From Enterobacter pseudoroggenkampii (GTDB lineage Bacteria > Pseudomonadota > Gammaproteobacteria > Enterobacterales > Enterobacteriaceae), in NCBI RefSeq assembly GCF_026420145.1, contig NZ_JAPMLV010000001.1, forward strand, positions 868,001 to 932,000: a stretch of DNA of 64,000 nt, written 5' to 3'. The notes beneath the pieces are model-generated. The model worked only from the letters and a program-made list of their open reading frames with translations. It searched no databases and was not told where the DNA came from. The position numbers were made by a program, and so were the translations under genes. Position 1 is the first letter of the stretch; each line of letters begins with the position of its first letter. Shown here one piece after another: positions 45,668 to 57,402 of this stretch.

Positions 45668-46298
45668 ATACATTGTCATTGAGGGACTCGAAGGAGCGGG
45701 TAAAACTACCGCCCGCAACGTGGTGGTGGATACGCTAAAAGCGCTGGGCGTGGCGGACATGGTATTTACCCGCGAGCCGGGCGGCACGCAGTTGGCTGAA
45801 AAGCTGCGCAGCCTGGTGCTGGATATTAAATCCGTCGGCGACGAAGTTATCACTGACAAAGCCGAAGTGCTGATGTTCTACGCGGCGCGCGTTCAGCTGG
45901 TTGAGACGGTTATCAAACCTGCCCTGGCCGGCGGCAAGTGGGTGATCGGTGACCGTCACGATCTGTCGACTCAGGCATATCAGGGCGGAGGACGCGGTAT
46001 CGACCAGACCATGCTGGCCACGCTGCGTAATGCCGTACTGGGGGATTTTCGCCCCGATCTGACGCTCTATCTGGATGTGACTCCGGAAGTGGGCCTCAAG
46101 CGTGCCCGCGCGCGCGGTGAGCTGGACCGCATTGAACAAGAGTCGTTTGATTTCTTTAACCGCACCCGTGCGCGCTATCTTGAACTTGCCGCACAGGACA
46201 GCTCAATTTGTACCATCGATGCGACGCAGTCCCTGGACGACGTCACGCGTGACATTCAGCATACCATTACGCAGTGGGTGCAGGAGCAGCAGGCATGA
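45657..46298 (+). CDS. tmk: Thymidylate kinase
   Basis: 213 aa. Phosphorylates dTMP to dTDP. P-loop GLEGAGKT (residues 10-17), the DR(H/Y) motif in [18 protein letters not shown], and the LID segment rich in Arg ([13 protein letters not shown]). Overlaps mltG upstream and holB (ATGA) downstream. Confidence 0.96.
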   Translation: MRSKYIVIEGLEGAGKTTARNVVVDTLKALGVADMVFTREPGGTQLAEKLRSLVLDIKSVGDEVITDKAEVLMFYAARVQLVETVIKPALAGGKWVIGDRHDLSTQAYQGGGRGIDQTMLATLRNAVLGDFRPDLTLYLDVTPEVGLKRARARGELDRIEQESFDFFNRTRARYLELAAQDSSICTIDATQSLDDVTRDIQHTITQWVQEQQA

Positions 46299-47299
46299 AA
46301 TGGTATCCATGGTTGCGCCCACACTTTGAACAGCTGATCGGCAGCTATCAGGCGGGTCGGGGGCATCATGCGTTACTGATTCAGGCATTGCCAGGGATGG
46401 GTGATGATGCGTTGATTTATGCCATCACCCGTTTTCTGATGTGTCAGCAGCCGGAAGGGCACAAGAGCTGTGGTAAATGCCGTGGCTGTCAGCTGATGCA
46501 GGCGGGCACGCATCCTGACTACTACACCCTCGAGCCTGAGAAGGGCAAAAGCGCGCTCGGTATTGATGCCGTGCGGGAAGTCAGCGAAAAATTGTACGAG
46601 CACGCGCGACTGGGCGGCGCTAAAGTGGTCTGGCTCAAAGACGCCACACAGCTTACCGAGGCGGCGGCTAACGCCCTGCTGAAAACCCTGGAAGAGCCGC
46701 CGGTTAAAACGTGGTTTTTCCTCTCGTGTCGTGACCCGGGACGAGTACTGGCGACGCTGCGCAGCCGTTGTCGTCTTCATCACCTGGCGGTGCCCCAGGA
46801 ATCGTGGGCGCTGAGCTGGCTTGAACGTGAGGTGACAACGTCACCTGAGAGTGCGCTGACCGCCTTGCGCCTGAGCAGCGGCGCGCCCGCGGCGGCGCTG
46901 GCATTACTGCAGCCTGACGTCTGGTCAGAGCGAGAAACGCTCTGCCGGGCTGTTGAAACGGCACTGAATAACCACGACTGGCTAAGCGTATTGCCTGCGC
47001 TTAACAGCGATCGGGTCGTTGAGCGTCTGCACTGGCTGGCCTCGTTGCTGCTGGATGCACTCAAAATTCAGCAAGGGGCAACGCTGCTGACCAACCCGGA
47101 TGCGTGGTCGCTGGTGAATACGCTGGCGAACCGCCTCTCAGGGACGATTCTTCATGCGATGCTTCATGAAATTTGCCAGAGCCGAGAACAGCTTTTAACC
47201 GTGACGGGTCTTAATCGCGAGCTTTTACTGACTGACCAGTTACTGCGTATCGAACATTACCTGCAACCCGGCGTCACACCGCCTGTTTCCCATCTCTGA
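46295..47299 (+). CDS. holB: DNA polymerase III delta' subunit HolB
   Basis: 334 aa clamp-loader subunit. Zn-binding Cys residues at 50, 59, 62 and 65 (SCGKCRGC); a degenerate P-loop region near [11 protein letters not shown], as expected for this non-ATPase; the SRC motif in [10 protein letters not shown] acts as arginine finger. The start at 46295 ([10 protein letters not shown]) overlaps the tmk stop, matching E. coli and its length. Confidence 0.95.
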   Translation: MKWYPWLRPHFEQLIGSYQAGRGHHALLIQALPGMGDDALIYAITRFLMCQQPEGHKSCGKCRGCQLMQAGTHPDYYTLEPEKGKSALGIDAVREVSEKLYEHARLGGAKVVWLKDATQLTEAAANALLKTLEEPPVKTWFFLSCRDPGRVLATLRSRCRLHHLAVPQESWALSWLEREVTTSPESALTALRLSSGAPAAALALLQPDVWSERETLCRAVETALNNHDWLSVLPALNSDRVVERLHWLASLLLDALKIQQGATLLTNPDAWSLVNTLANRLSGTILHAMLHEICQSREQLLTVTGLNRELLLTDQLLRIEHYLQPGVTPPVSHL

Positions 47300-47309
47300 G
47301 AGAGACATT

Positions 47310-48104
47310 ATGTTTTTAGTCGACTCACACTGCCATCTTGATGGCCTGGATTATCAATCCCTGCATAAAAACGTGGATGACGTGCTGGCAAAAGCCGCAG
47401 CCCGCGATGTGAAATTCTGTCTTGCGGTGGCAACCACGCTGCCGGGCTACCGCTCCATGCGTGAGCTGGTGGGCGTTCGCGATAACGTGGTGTTCTCCTG
47501 CGGCGTGCATCCGCTGAATCAGGACGAAGCGTACGACGTTGAGGATCTGCGCCAACTGGCAGCAGAAGAGGGCGTGGTGGCGATGGGCGAGACCGGGCTG
47601 GACTACTTTTACACGCCGGAAACCAAACCGCGTCAGCAGGAGTCCTTCCGCAACCATATTCGCATTGGCCGGGAGCTGAACAAGCCGGTTATCGTCCACA
47701 CCCGCGACGCGCGTGCGGATACCCTGGCGATCCTCCGGGAAGAAAACGTGACGGATTGCGGTGGCGTACTACACTGTTTCACAGAAGACAGAGAAACGGC
47801 GGGTAAGCTGCTTGATTTGGGGTTTTATATCTCGTTTTCGGGGATCGTGACGTTCCGTAACGCTGAGCAGCTGCGTGATGCTGCACGTTATGTTCCGCTC
47901 GATCGTATTCTGGTGGAGACCGATTCTCCGTATCTCGCACCGGTACCGCATCGCGGTAAAGAGAACCAGCCCGCTATGACGAGAGATGTGGCTGAGTACA
48001 TGGCCGTACTGAAGGGCGTCAGCATTGATGAGCTGGCCCGCGTGACGACGGAAAACTTCTCCACGCTGTTCCATATCGACCCCGCCCGCCTGCAATCTGT
48101 CTGA
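47310..48104 (+). CDS. ycfH: TatD-family metal-dependent hydrolase YcfH
   Basis: 264 aa (E. coli 265). TIM-barrel TatD DNase-like enzyme: metal ligands H7 and H9 in SHCHLDG, Glu in GETGLDYF, His in IVHTRDA and Asp in VETDSPYLAP. The substrate is uncertain; homologues are 3'-5' deoxyribonucleases or D-aminoacyl-tRNA deacylases. Last gene of the pabC-mltG-tmk-holB run. Confidence 0.92.
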   Translation: MFLVDSHCHLDGLDYQSLHKNVDDVLAKAAARDVKFCLAVATTLPGYRSMRELVGVRDNVVFSCGVHPLNQDEAYDVEDLRQLAAEEGVVAMGETGLDYFYTPETKPRQQESFRNHIRIGRELNKPVIVHTRDARADTLAILREENVTDCGGVLHCFTEDRETAGKLLDLGFYISFSGIVTFRNAEQLRDAARYVPLDRILVETDSPYLAPVPHRGKENQPAMTRDVAEYMAVLKGVSIDELARVTTENFSTLFHIDPARLQSV

Positions 48105-48152
48105 TACACCTGTTTTTTTTAGGCTCGTAATTAATAAGTAAAGCGAGTAAAG

Positions 48153-48190
48153 TTCACCGCCTCATTTGGGGCGGTGAGGGTGTTTTTAGA
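48153..48190 (+). terminator. Hairpin after the TatD-family gene
   Basis: CACCGCC...GGGCGGTG stem followed by AGGGTGTTTTTA. Probable terminator isolating ptsG. Confidence 0.5.
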
Positions 48191-48246
48191 CACATCCGGA
48201 CATGCTTTTTGTAAATAACTGAAAGTTTTTCGACCGCCTTAAGCTG

Positions 48247-48268
48247 AAACGTGATAGCCGTCAAACAA
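48247..48268 (+). promoter_or_regulatory. CRP site of ptsG
   Basis: TGA-TAGCCG-TCA core (48252-48263) in the position of the E. coli ptsG CRP site, about 145 bp before the start codon. Confidence 0.7.
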
Positions 48269-48280
48269 ACTCAGAGGGAA

Positions 48281-48305
48281 TTATTTTACTCTGTGTAATA
48301 AATAA
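48281..48305 (+). promoter_or_regulatory. Mlc operator of ptsG
   Basis: TTATTTTACTCTGTGTAATA followed by AATAA: the sequence matches the E. coli ptsG Mlc binding site closely. Mlc represses without glucose and is titrated by dephosphorylated PtsG. Confidence 0.8.
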
Positions 48306-48374
48306 AGGGCGCTTAGATGTCCTGTCCACGGCACGGTACTCCCCCCGGGCCAATGCGTGAAAGCGTAAAAAAAG

Positions 48375-48395
48375 CACAAATACTCAGGAGCACTC
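48375..48395 (+). promoter_or_regulatory. SgrS pairing region in the ptsG leader
   Basis: ACAAATACTCAGGAGCACT just before the ptsG ATG, covering the AGGAG ribosome binding site, is the conserved target of the sugar-phosphate stress RNA SgrS, which blocks translation and triggers RNase E decay. Confidence 0.75.
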
Positions 48396-48401
48396 TCAAT
48401 T

Positions 48402-49835
48402 ATGTTTAAGAATGCATTTGCTAACCTGCAAAAGGTCGGTAAATCGCTGATGCTGCCAGTATCCGTACTGCCTATCGCAGGTATCCTGCTGGGTGTCGGT
48501 TCTGCTAACTTCAGCTGGCTGCCAGCCGTAGTCTCCCACGTGATGGCCGAAGCAGGCGGTTCTGTCTTTGCTAACATGCCGCTGATCTTCGCGATCGGTG
48601 TGGCTCTGGGCTTCACCAATAACGACGGCGTTTCTGCGCTGGCTGCAGTGGTTGCCTACGGCATCATGGTGAAAACCATGGCTGTGGTTGCGCCGCTGGT
48701 TCTGCATTTACCGGCAGAAGAGATCGCCGCGAAACACCTGGCGGACACCGGTGTTCTGGGCGGTATCATCTCCGGTGCGATTGCAGCGTATATGTTCAAC
48801 CGCTTCTATCGCATCAAGCTGCCTGAGTATCTGGGCTTCTTCGCGGGCAAGCGTTTCGTTCCGATCATCTCTGGTCTGGCAGCGATTTTCACTGGCGTGA
48901 TCCTGTCCTTCATCTGGCCACCAATCGGCTCCGCTATCCAGACCTTCTCTCAATGGGCTGCTTACCAGAACCCGGTTGTGGCGTTTGGTATCTACGGCTT
49001 CATCGAGCGTTGCCTGGTGCCATTCGGTCTGCACCACATCTGGAACGTTCCATTCCAGATGCAGATTGGTGAATTCACCAACGCAGCAGGCCAGGTATTC
49101 CACGGCGATATCCCACGTTACATGGCGGGTGACCCAACTGCAGGTAAACTGTCTGGTGGCTTCCTGTTCAAAATGTACGGTCTGCCTGCAGCGGCGATTG
49201 CTATCTGGCACTCTGCGAAGCCAGAGAACCGTGCAAAAGTGGGCGGTATCATGATCTCCGCAGCGCTGACCTCGTTCCTGACCGGTATCACCGAGCCGAT
49301 CGAGTTCTCCTTCATGTTCGTTGCGCCGATCCTGTACGTTATCCACGCGATTCTGGCGGGCCTGGCGTTCCCAATCTGTATTCTGCTGGGTATGCGTGAC
49401 GGTACGTCCTTCTCTCACGGCCTGATCGACTTCATCGTTCTGTCCGGTAACAGCAGCAAACTGTGGCTGTTCCCAATCGTCGGTGCGTGCTATGCCGTTG
49501 TGTACTACACCATCTTCCGCGTGCTGATTAAAGCACTGGACCTGAAAACCCCAGGCCGTGAAGATGCGACAGAAGACAGCAAAGCTGGCGCGACCAGCGA
49601 AATGGCTCCTGCACTGGTTGCCGCGTTCGGTGGTAAAGAGAACATCACTAACCTGGACGCGTGCATCACTCGTCTGCGCGTGAGCGTTGCCGACGTCGCG
49701 AAAGTAGACCAGCCGGGTCTGAAAAAACTGGGCGCAGCGGGCGTAGTTGTTGCAGGTTCTGGTGTACAGGCAATCTTCGGTACCAAATCCGATAACCTGA
49801 AAACCGAAATGGATGAGTACATCCGCAGCAACTAA
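48402..49835 (+). CDS. ptsG: Glucose-specific PTS permease IICB (PtsG)
   Basis: 477 aa, same length as E. coli. IIC membrane domain (residues 1 to about 385, eight or more helices, with the conserved [10 protein letters not shown]) transports and phosphorylates glucose. A hydrophilic linker (about 385-405) leads to the IIB domain, whose Cys in [10 protein letters not shown] (near 421) receives phosphate from IIA-Glc. In K-12 the next gene is fhuE, absent here; hinT follows. Confidence 0.97.
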   Translation: MFKNAFANLQKVGKSLMLPVSVLPIAGILLGVGSANFSWLPAVVSHVMAEAGGSVFANMPLIFAIGVALGFTNNDGVSALAAVVAYGIMVKTMAVVAPLVLHLPAEEIAAKHLADTGVLGGIISGAIAAYMFNRFYRIKLPEYLGFFAGKRFVPIISGLAAIFTGVILSFIWPPIGSAIQTFSQWAAYQNPVVAFGIYGFIERCLVPFGLHHIWNVPFQMQIGEFTNAAGQVFHGDIPRYMAGDPTAGKLSGGFLFKMYGLPAAAIAIWHSAKPENRAKVGGIMISAALTSFLTGITEPIEFSFMFVAPILYVIHAILAGLAFPICILLGMRDGTSFSHGLIDFIVLSGNSSKLWLFPIVGACYAVVYYTIFRVLIKALDLKTPGREDATEDSKAGATSEMAPALVAAFGGKENITNLDACITRLRVSVADVAKVDQPGLKKLGAAGVVVAGSGVQAIFGTKSDNLKTEMDEYIRSN

Positions 49836-49854
49836 GTTGTGACCTGGGGAGACT

Positions 49855-49880
49855 AAGGCAGCCGAATGGCTGCCTTTTTT
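49855..49880 (+). terminator. Terminator after ptsG
   Basis: AGGCAGCC-GAAT-GGCTGCCT stem followed by TTTTT. Confidence 0.85.
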
Positions 49881-50082
49881 ATTTGTGTCGTAAAAAACGC
49901 CACTGAGACGCGCAAGCGGTCACTCTTCACTCAGCTGATGAACATTCAGGAAAGAAATCGAGGGAGGAGGTTGAAAGGACAGGAGAAACTCGCTCATACT
50001 CTTGAATTGTGTCACACACCGATCCCGGGAGTGTGTTTACAGCGGACGCATTGCGCCAGATTAAACAAATAAGGAAAAGGTC

Positions 50083-50442
50083 ATGGCTGAAGAAACGATT
50101 TTCAGTAAAATTATCCGTCGCGAAATTCCGTCGGATATCGTCTATCAGGATGAACTGGTGACGGCTTTCCGGGACATTTCCCCTCAGGCCCCGACGCACA
50201 TCCTTATCATTCCCAATATTCTGATTCCGACTGTAAACGACGTAAAAACCGAGCATGAAGTGGCGTTAGGTCGTATGCTGACGGTGGCCGCGAAAATCGC
50301 TGAACAGGAAGGGATTGCAGAAGACGGTTACCGTCTGATCATGAACTGCAATCGTCATGGTGGCCAGGAAGTGTATCATATTCACATGCATCTGCTGGGT
50401 GGACGTCCTCTGGGGCCGATGCTGGCACATAAAGGTCTTTGA
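50083..50442 (+). CDS. hinT: Purine nucleoside phosphoramidase HinT
   Basis: 119 aa HIT-family hydrolase acting on AMP-lysine and aminoacyl adenylates. Catalytic triad His-X-His-X-His in [10 protein letters not shown] near the C-terminus. N-terminal [20 protein letters not shown] is diagnostic. First of a run hinT-ycfL-lpoB-thiK-nagZ-ycfP with gaps of 1 to about 34 bp or overlaps. Confidence 0.96.
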   Translation: MAEETIFSKIIRREIPSDIVYQDELVTAFRDISPQAPTHILIIPNILIPTVNDVKTEHEVALGRMLTVAAKIAEQEGIAEDGYRLIMNCNRHGGQEVYHIHMHLLGGRPLGPMLAHKGL

Positions 50443-50443
50443 C

Positions 50444-50818
50444 ATGCGTAAAGGGCGTATTGCAGCGCTGGTAGTGACGATGATGATTGTGGGGTGCAGC
50501 ACGCGCCCGGCGATCCCCGTGAACGATGAACAGACGCTGGTCATGGAATCCTCCGTGCTTGCCGCGGGCATCACGGCGCAACAGCCCGCGCTGACCATCA
50601 GTGAAATCAACTCATCTGCCTCCTCTACGCTCTTTAATGAAAGACATGAACCCGTGACGGTCCACTACCGTTTTTTCTGGTATGACGTAAGAGGTCTCGA
50701 AATGCATCCGCTGGAGACGCCGCGCAGCGTCACCATTCCGGCCAGGTCGTCGGTAACGCTCTATGGCAGCGCCAACTATCTGGGTGCGCATAAGGTGAGA
50801 CTTTATCTTTATCTCTGA
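50444..50818 (+). CDS. ycfL: Lipoprotein YcfL
   Basis: 124 aa lipoprotein, lipobox MIVGC (Cys18). Matches E. coli YcfL (125 aa) in VNDEQ-LVMESS, NERHEPVTVHYRFFWYD and GSANYLGAHKVRLYLYL. The start at 50444 lies one base after the hinT stop. Function unknown; DUF1425. Its place just before lpoB suggests a cell-envelope role. Confidence 0.9.
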   Translation: MRKGRIAALVVTMMIVGCSTRPAIPVNDEQTLVMESSVLAAGITAQQPALTISEINSSASSTLFNERHEPVTVHYRFFWYDVRGLEMHPLETPRSVTIPARSSVTLYGSANYLGAHKVRLYLYL

Positions 50819-50828
50819 GGGGTGAACC

Positions 50829-51456
50829 TTGATTAAAAACTTGAGCCGCTATGCGCTCGTGACAGCTTTCGCGCTGTTCCTGGCAGGGTGTGTGACCCGA
50901 ACTGAACAGCCTGCGCCTGTGGAAGAGGCGAAACCGGGCACAGAACAGCCGACACAGCCAACGCAGCCGCAGCCAACCGTGCCGTCCGTACCGTCTATAC
51001 CGGCGCAGCCTGGCCCGATTGAGCATCCGGATCAGACGTCGCAGCCTGCACCGCGCGTGCGCCACTACGACTGGAATGGGACAATGCAGCCGATGGTCGG
51101 TAAAATGCTGCAGGCGCAGGGCGTGACGGCGGGCAGCGTATTGCTGGTCGACAGCGTCAACAACCGTACCAACGGTTCACTGAACGCGGGCGAAGCGACA
51201 GAAACCCTGCGCAATGCTCTGGCTAACAACGGCAAGTTTACGCTGGTCTCGGCTCAGCAGCTCGCGGTAGCCAAACAGCAGCTGGGCCTTTCGCCGCAGG
51301 ATAGTCTCGGCACACGCAGCAAGGCGATCGGCATTGCCCGTAACGTTGGCGCACAGTATGTGCTTTACTCTAACGCCACCGGTAACGTGAATACCCCAGC
51401 CCTGCAGATGCAGCTGATGCTGGTTCAGACAGGCGAAATTATCTGGTCAGGTAAAG

Positions 51457-51476
<20 letters not shown>
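50829..51476 (+). CDS. lpoB: Penicillin-binding protein activator LpoB
   Basis: 215 aa outer-membrane lipoprotein (E. coli 213) that reaches through the peptidoglycan to activate PBP1B. Lipobox LFLAGC (Cys21), a Pro/Gln-rich disordered linker (about 30-75), then a globular domain beginning [18 protein letters not shown]. The start codon is TTG at 50829, with GAGGGGTG upstream. Overlaps thiK by 20 bp. Confidence 0.95.
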
Positions 51477-53318
<1,842 letters not shown>

Positions 53319-53352
53319 ACCCTCCCGGAAGGCGTAGCGTGGTGAGAAGACG

Positions 53353-53895
53353 ATGATCATCTATTTACACGGTTTTGACTCAAACAGTCCTGGTAATCAT
53401 GAGAAGGTGCTGCAGCTGCAGTTTATCGATCCGGATGTACGGTTGATCAGCTACAGCACGCGCCATCCGAAGCATGATATGCAGCATCTGCTCAAAGAGG
53501 TGGACAAGATGTTGCAGCTCAACGTCGACGATCGCCCGCTGATTTGCGGCGTGGGGCTGGGTGGCTACTGGGCGGAGCGGATTGGCTTCCTGTGCGACAT
53601 TCGCCAGGTGGTGTTCAATCCTAACCTGTTCCCGAACGAGAACATGGAAGGCAAAATTGACCGCCCGGAAGAGTATGTCGATATTGCGACCAAGTGCGTC
53701 AGCAATTTTCGTGAGAAAAACCGCGACCGCTGCCTGGTGATCCTTTCACGTAATGATGAAGCGCTCAACAGCCATCGGGCAGCAGAACTGCTGCATCATT
53801 ACTATGAGATCGTCTGGGACGAAGAACAGACCCACAAGTTCAAGAACATCTCCCCGCATCTGCAGCGTATCAAAGCGTTTAAAACGCTGGGTTAA
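53353..53895 (+). CDS. ycfP: YcfP alpha/beta-hydrolase-like protein (UPF0227)
   Basis: 180 aa, as in E. coli. Small alpha/beta hydrolase-fold protein: N-terminal [16 protein letters not shown], and a [14 protein letters not shown] motif where the usual nucleophile Ser is replaced by Leu, so esterase activity is doubtful. Role unknown. Ends the nagZ run with a terminator. Confidence 0.92.
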   Translation: MIIYLHGFDSNSPGNHEKVLQLQFIDPDVRLISYSTRHPKHDMQHLLKEVDKMLQLNVDDRPLICGVGLGGYWAERIGFLCDIRQVVFNPNLFPNENMEGKIDRPEEYVDIATKCVSNFREKNRDRCLVILSRNDEALNSHRAAELLHHYYEIVWDEEQTHKFKNISPHLQRIKAFKTLG

Positions 53896-53914
53896 TCCCT
53901 TATCCGCAGGCGTC

Positions 53915-53951
53915 AAAGCCCGGCCGCGAAAGCGTACCGGGCTTTCTTTTT
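53915..53951 (+). terminator. Terminator after ycfP
   Basis: AAAGCCCGG...CCGGGCTTT stem followed by CTTTTT. Confidence 0.75.
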
Positions 53952-53984
53952 GACCAGAATTGTCTACTTTTAAGCCATCAAAAC

Positions 53985-53998
53985 TTGATGCATATCAA
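53985..53998 (+). promoter_or_regulatory. FNR box of ndh
   Basis: TTGATGCATATCAA: perfect TTGAT-N4-ATCAA, upstream of ndh. In E. coli FNR represses ndh in the absence of oxygen. Confidence 0.88.
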
Positions 53999-54133
53999 TT
54001 TTGGTATGACCAATGCGCCTGACGTGGTATTCTCAATGCACCTGAATGGTTTCAGTGCTGTAACCTGTTGTTAATTAAGGGTTATTTTTATAACTTTTAA
54101 TTAACAATTGGTTAATAATTTGAGGGGGTCACG

Positions 54134-55438
54134 TTGACTACGCCATTGAAAAAGATAGTGATTGTAGGCGGTGGTGCTGGCGGGCTGGAGCTGGCTACAC
54201 AGCTGGGCAAGAAGCTGGGTCGCGGTAAAAAAGCCAAAATTACGCTGGTGGATCGTAACCACAGCCACCTGTGGAAACCGCTGCTGCACGAAGTGGCGAC
54301 CGGTTCTCTGGATGAGGGTGTGGACGCGCTCAGCTACCTGGCGCACGCGCGCAACCACCATTTCCAGTTCCAGCTGGGCTCGGTGGTGGACATCAACCGT
54401 GAAAGCAAAACCATCACCCTGGCAGAGTTGCGCGATGAAAAAGGGGAGCTGCTGGTTCCTGAGCGCAAGCTGCCGTACGACACACTGGTCATGGCGCTCG
54501 GCAGTACCTCCAACGACTTCAACACGCCGGGCGTGAAAGAGCACTGTATCTTCCTCGATAACCCGCACCAGGCGCGTCGTTTCCATCAGGAAATGCTGAA
54601 CCTGTTCCTGAAGTACACCAGCAATATGGGTGCGAACGGTAAGGTGAATATCGCCATTGTTGGCGGCGGTGCGACGGGTGTTGAGCTGTCTGCGGAGCTG
54701 CACAATGCAGTGAAACAGCTGCACAGCTACGGTTACAAAGGGTTAACTAACGAAGCGCTGAACGTCACGCTGGTCGAAGCCGGTGAACGCATCCTGCCTG
54801 CGCTGCCTCCGCGTATTTCCGGTGCGGCGCACAATGAGCTCACCAAGCTGGGCGTGCGGGTGTTGACGCAGACCATGGTGACCAGCGCCGACGAAGGCGG
54901 CCTGCACACCAAAGACGGCGAGTATATCAAAGCGGATCTGATGGTCTGGGCGGCAGGTATCAAAGCGCCTGACTTTATGAAAGAGATCGGCGGTCTGGAA
55001 ACGAACCGCATTAACCAGCTGGTCACCGAGCCAACGCTGCAAACCACGCGTGACCCTGACATCTTTGCAATCGGTGACTGTGCCTCCTGCGCGCGTCCTG
55101 AAGGTGGATTCGTGCCGCCGCGCGCGCAGGCCGCTCACCAGATGGCAAGCCTGGTGCTGCACAACATTCTGGCGCAGTACAAAGGCAAGCCAATGAAAGC
55201 CTATGTCTATAAAGACCATGGTTCACTGGTGTCGCTGTCAAACTTCTCTACCGTCGGCAGCCTGATGGGCAACCTGATGCGCGGCTCAATGATGGTAGAA
55301 GGGCGCATTGCCCGCTTCGTGTATATCTCCCTGTACCGCATGCACCAGATTGCGCTGCACGGCTACTTCAAAACCGGGCTGATGATGCTGGTGGGCAGAA
55401 TCAACCGCGTGATCCGTCCGCGTCTGAAGCTGCACTAA
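54134..55438 (+). CDS. ndh: NADH dehydrogenase II
   Basis: 434 aa membrane-bound FAD enzyme that passes electrons from NADH to quinone without proton pumping. N-terminal dinucleotide motif [18 protein letters not shown], second motif [16 protein letters not shown] for NADH, conserved GDCASC. TTG start at 54134, as in E. coli, with GAGGGGG upstream. The region before it has an FNR box and AT-rich promoter sequence. Monocistronic with a strong terminator. Confidence 0.96.
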   Translation: MTTPLKKIVIVGGGAGGLELATQLGKKLGRGKKAKITLVDRNHSHLWKPLLHEVATGSLDEGVDALSYLAHARNHHFQFQLGSVVDINRESKTITLAELRDEKGELLVPERKLPYDTLVMALGSTSNDFNTPGVKEHCIFLDNPHQARRFHQEMLNLFLKYTSNMGANGKVNIAIVGGGATGVELSAELHNAVKQLHSYGYKGLTNEALNVTLVEAGERILPALPPRISGAAHNELTKLGVRVLTQTMVTSADEGGLHTKDGEYIKADLMVWAAGIKAPDFMKEIGGLETNRINQLVTEPTLQTTRDPDIFAIGDCASCARPEGGFVPPRAQAAHQMASLVLHNILAQYKGKPMKAYVYKDHGSLVSLSNFSTVGSLMGNLMRGSMMVEGRIARFVYISLYRMHQIALHGYFKTGLMMLVGRINRVIRPRLKLH

Positions 55439-55445
55439 TCTTTCA

Positions 55446-55475
55446 CTCCCTCCGGGTCCTCCGGAGGGAGTTTTT
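55446..55475 (+). terminator. Terminator after ndh
   Basis: CTCCCTCCGG-GTCCT-CCGGAGGGAG 10-bp stem and TTTTT. Confidence 0.92.
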
Positions 55476-55631
55476 AGCATTTCATGCTGTAGATCACAGT
55501 TTGAGTGCTTGAGAGTTCTCCTAAATACAATATATCTCCTCTCAACGCCCCTTTTTTGATCCTTTATCTTATTGGCGAAGCCGTGCCTCCATTGCAAAAT
55601 TGTTACCAATAGCAACAAAGGAGGAAGTCCC

Positions 55632-56171
55632 GTGAATAAATCAATGTTGGCGGGTATAGGGATTGGCGTCGCGGCTGCGTTAGGTGTGGCTGCCGTTGCC
55701 AGTCTCAACGTATTAGATCGCGGCCCGCAGTATGCGCAGGTGGTTTCTGCTACACCGATTAAAGAAACGGTAAAAACGCCTCGTCAGGAGTGCCGTAACG
55801 TCTCCGTGACGCACCGTCGTCCGGTGCAGGATGAAAACCGCATTGCCGGTTCTGTTCTGGGCGCGGTAGCGGGTGGCGTGATTGGTCACCAGTTCGGCGG
55901 CGGCCGGGGCAAAGATGTGGCGACCGTGGTCGGCGCGCTGGGTGGCGGCTATGCCGGTAACCAGGTACAGGGCGCGATGCAGGATAATGATACCTACACC
56001 ACGACTCAGCAACGCTGCAAAACCGTCTATGACAAGTCGGAAAAAATGCTGGGCTATGACGTGACGTACAAAATTGGCGATCAGCAGGGCAAAATCCGCA
56101 TGGATAAAGACCCGGGCACGCAAATTCCACTGGATGGAAATGGCCAGCTGGTTCTGAATAACAAAGTGTAA
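55632..56171 (+). CDS. ycfJ: YcfJ, glycine-zipper envelope protein
   Basis: 179 aa, as in E. coli. N-terminal membrane segment (GIGIGVAAALGVAAVASL) and a Gly-zipper region of the Rick_17kDa type (GAVAGGVIGHQFGGGRG and ALGGGYAGNQ), then a C-terminal beta-rich part with Cys. GTG start at 55632 with GGAGGAAG upstream, chosen over the longer frame to 55572. Function unknown; linked to biofilm in E. coli. Confidence 0.9.
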   Translation: MNKSMLAGIGIGVAAALGVAAVASLNVLDRGPQYAQVVSATPIKETVKTPRQECRNVSVTHRRPVQDENRIAGSVLGAVAGGVIGHQFGGGRGKDVATVVGALGGGYAGNQVQGAMQDNDTYTTTQQRCKTVYDKSEKMLGYDVTYKIGDQQGKIRMDKDPGTQIPLDGNGQLVLNNKV

Positions 56172-56191
56172 AAAAGATGTTCTCTGAATTT

Positions 56192-56227
56192 AGCTCCTCA
56201 TGCGCTCAGGCTGAGGAGCTTTTTTTT
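56192..56227. terminator. Terminator between ycfJ and comR
   Basis: AGCTCCTCA...TGAGGAGCT stem followed by seven T residues, 20 bp past the ycfJ stop; convergent comR ends 4 bp later. Confidence 0.85.
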
Positions 56228-56230
56228 GCT

Positions 56231-56866
56231 TCAGATTTTCAGTAGCTCAGGCCACAGTCGCAGCGTGGTTTCGCTAATATTCTGCAGTTTTTCCAGCGTA
56301 GCCCCTTCACGGGCGCTGATCGACATCCCCTGCAAAATACAGCTCAGGTATTGTGCCAGCAGTTGGGGGTTGCACTGCGCAGGGATTTCACCGCGCTGCT
56401 GGCGCTGTGCCAGAAAGGCGCTCAGCGTCTCCTCCTGCATCGCATGACGCGATTTCACCGTATTGGCAATCTCTTTCGAGGACGCCGCCAGGGTGGCAGA
56501 GGTGTTAATCATAAAGCAGCCCGCAGGCGTATCTTTACTGGTGAAGCAGGTCGCGACGGCGGTGAAGTAATCCCGAAGCGCCTGTTCGACGCTTTTCTCT
56601 TCACAAAATAGCTGGGCTTCATGTTTCGCTGCAAAACGCGAAATGTATCTGTCCAGCACCGCCCTGAACAGCCCCTCTTTATTGGTAAATTCGGCATACA
56701 GCGTCGGCGCTTTGGCTCCGGTAGCTTCTACCAGATCGGAAAGCGAGGTTGCTTCATACCCATGTTGCCAGAAGAGAGTCATGGCCTTATCAAGCGCTGC
56801 ATCCCTGTCAAACACTTTTGGTCGGCCACGGCTTTTCTTCGCACAACTCGTGACGTCGGTTGTCAT
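56231..56866 (-). CDS. comR: TetR-family copper-responsive repressor ComR
   Basis: 211 aa. N-terminal helix-turn-helix (about residues 14-60; SLSDLVEATGAKAPTLYAEF) and a C-terminal TetR_C domain. In E. coli ComR represses the divergent bhsA (comC) and is relieved by copper. The Cys in TSCAKK, TCF and GCFM could serve as copper ligands. Divergent from bhsA with a 244-bp gap holding repeated TAACGAC elements. Confidence 0.9.
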   Translation of the reverse strand: MTTDVTSCAKKSRGRPKVFDRDAALDKAMTLFWQHGYEATSLSDLVEATGAKAPTLYAEFTNKEGLFRAVLDRYISRFAAKHEAQLFCEEKSVEQALRDYFTAVATCFTSKDTPAGCFMINTSATLAASSKEIANTVKSRHAMQEETLSAFLAQRQQRGEIPAQCNPQLLAQYLSCILQGMSISAREGATLEKLQNISETTLRLWPELLKI

Positions 56867-56974
56867 GTGCCGTTGGTCCTCTGTTGGTTTGGTGAATAAC
56901 CATTATAAAAATAAACGCAACCCACCACCAGTGCTGAATGCTTAAAAATATATTAATCATATCTATATGAAAAA

Positions 56975-57006
56975 TAACGACTTTAAAATTAAATTAATGG
57001 TCGTTA
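56975..57006. promoter_or_regulatory. TAACGAC/GTCGTTA inverted repeat, candidate ComR operator
   Basis: TAACGAC (56975-56981) and GTCGTTA (57000-57006) are perfect 7-bp inverted repeats 18 bp apart. A second related pair, TCGTTA (57058-57063) and TAACGA (57074-57079), lies nearer bhsA. Assignment to ComR is inference. Confidence 0.4.
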
Positions 57007-57016
57007 TAAAATTATG

Positions 57017-57046
57017 TTGACGCGTGACCTGGATCACATTTATGAT
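57017..57046 (+). promoter_or_regulatory. bhsA promoter with embedded GTGA-N6-TCAC palindrome
   Basis: -35 TTGACG (57017-57022) and -10 TATGAT (57041-57046) with 18-bp spacing. GTGACCTGGATCAC (57024-57037) between them has the CRP core pattern. A protein bound there would block the promoter, so it may instead be a repressor site. Confidence 0.55.
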
Positions 57047-57110
57047 TTACCTATCGATCGTTAACTAAATAGATAACGACCTCCAAATTCATCTGCTAAA
57101 GGTAAACATC

Positions 57111-57368
57111 ATGAAAAACGTAAAAACCCTCATCGCTGCTGCTGTTCTGAGTTCACTCTCTTTCGCAAGCTTTGCTGCTGTACAGGTACAGTCCACTCCG
57201 GTCGATCAGCATAAAGTCGGGACGATCTCTGCGTCTGCCGGGACTAACCTGGGGTCACTGGAAGATCAGCTGGCGCAAAAAGCGCAAGAGATGGGTGCAA
57301 AATCTTACCGCATCACCTCTGTGACCGGTCCTAACACCCTGCACGGCACGGCTGTCATCTACAAATAA
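57111..57368 (+). CDS. bhsA: Multiple stress resistance outer-membrane protein BhsA
   Basis: 85 aa. Signal peptide (cleavage after SFAAV region, about residue 22) and a DUF1471/YdgH domain (GTISASAGTNLGSLEDQLAQ; FRITSVTGPNTLHG-like segment). In E. coli lowers outer-membrane permeability to copper and influences biofilm under stress. Regulated by the divergent ComR. Confidence 0.94.
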   Translation: MKNVKTLIAAAVLSSLSFASFAAVQVQSTPVDQHKVGTISASAGTNLGSLEDQLAQKAQEMGAKSYRITSVTGPNTLHGTAVIYK

Positions 57369-57402
57369 GCCGGGCATAAACCCTCATTTATGCCACTGCA
57401 AT

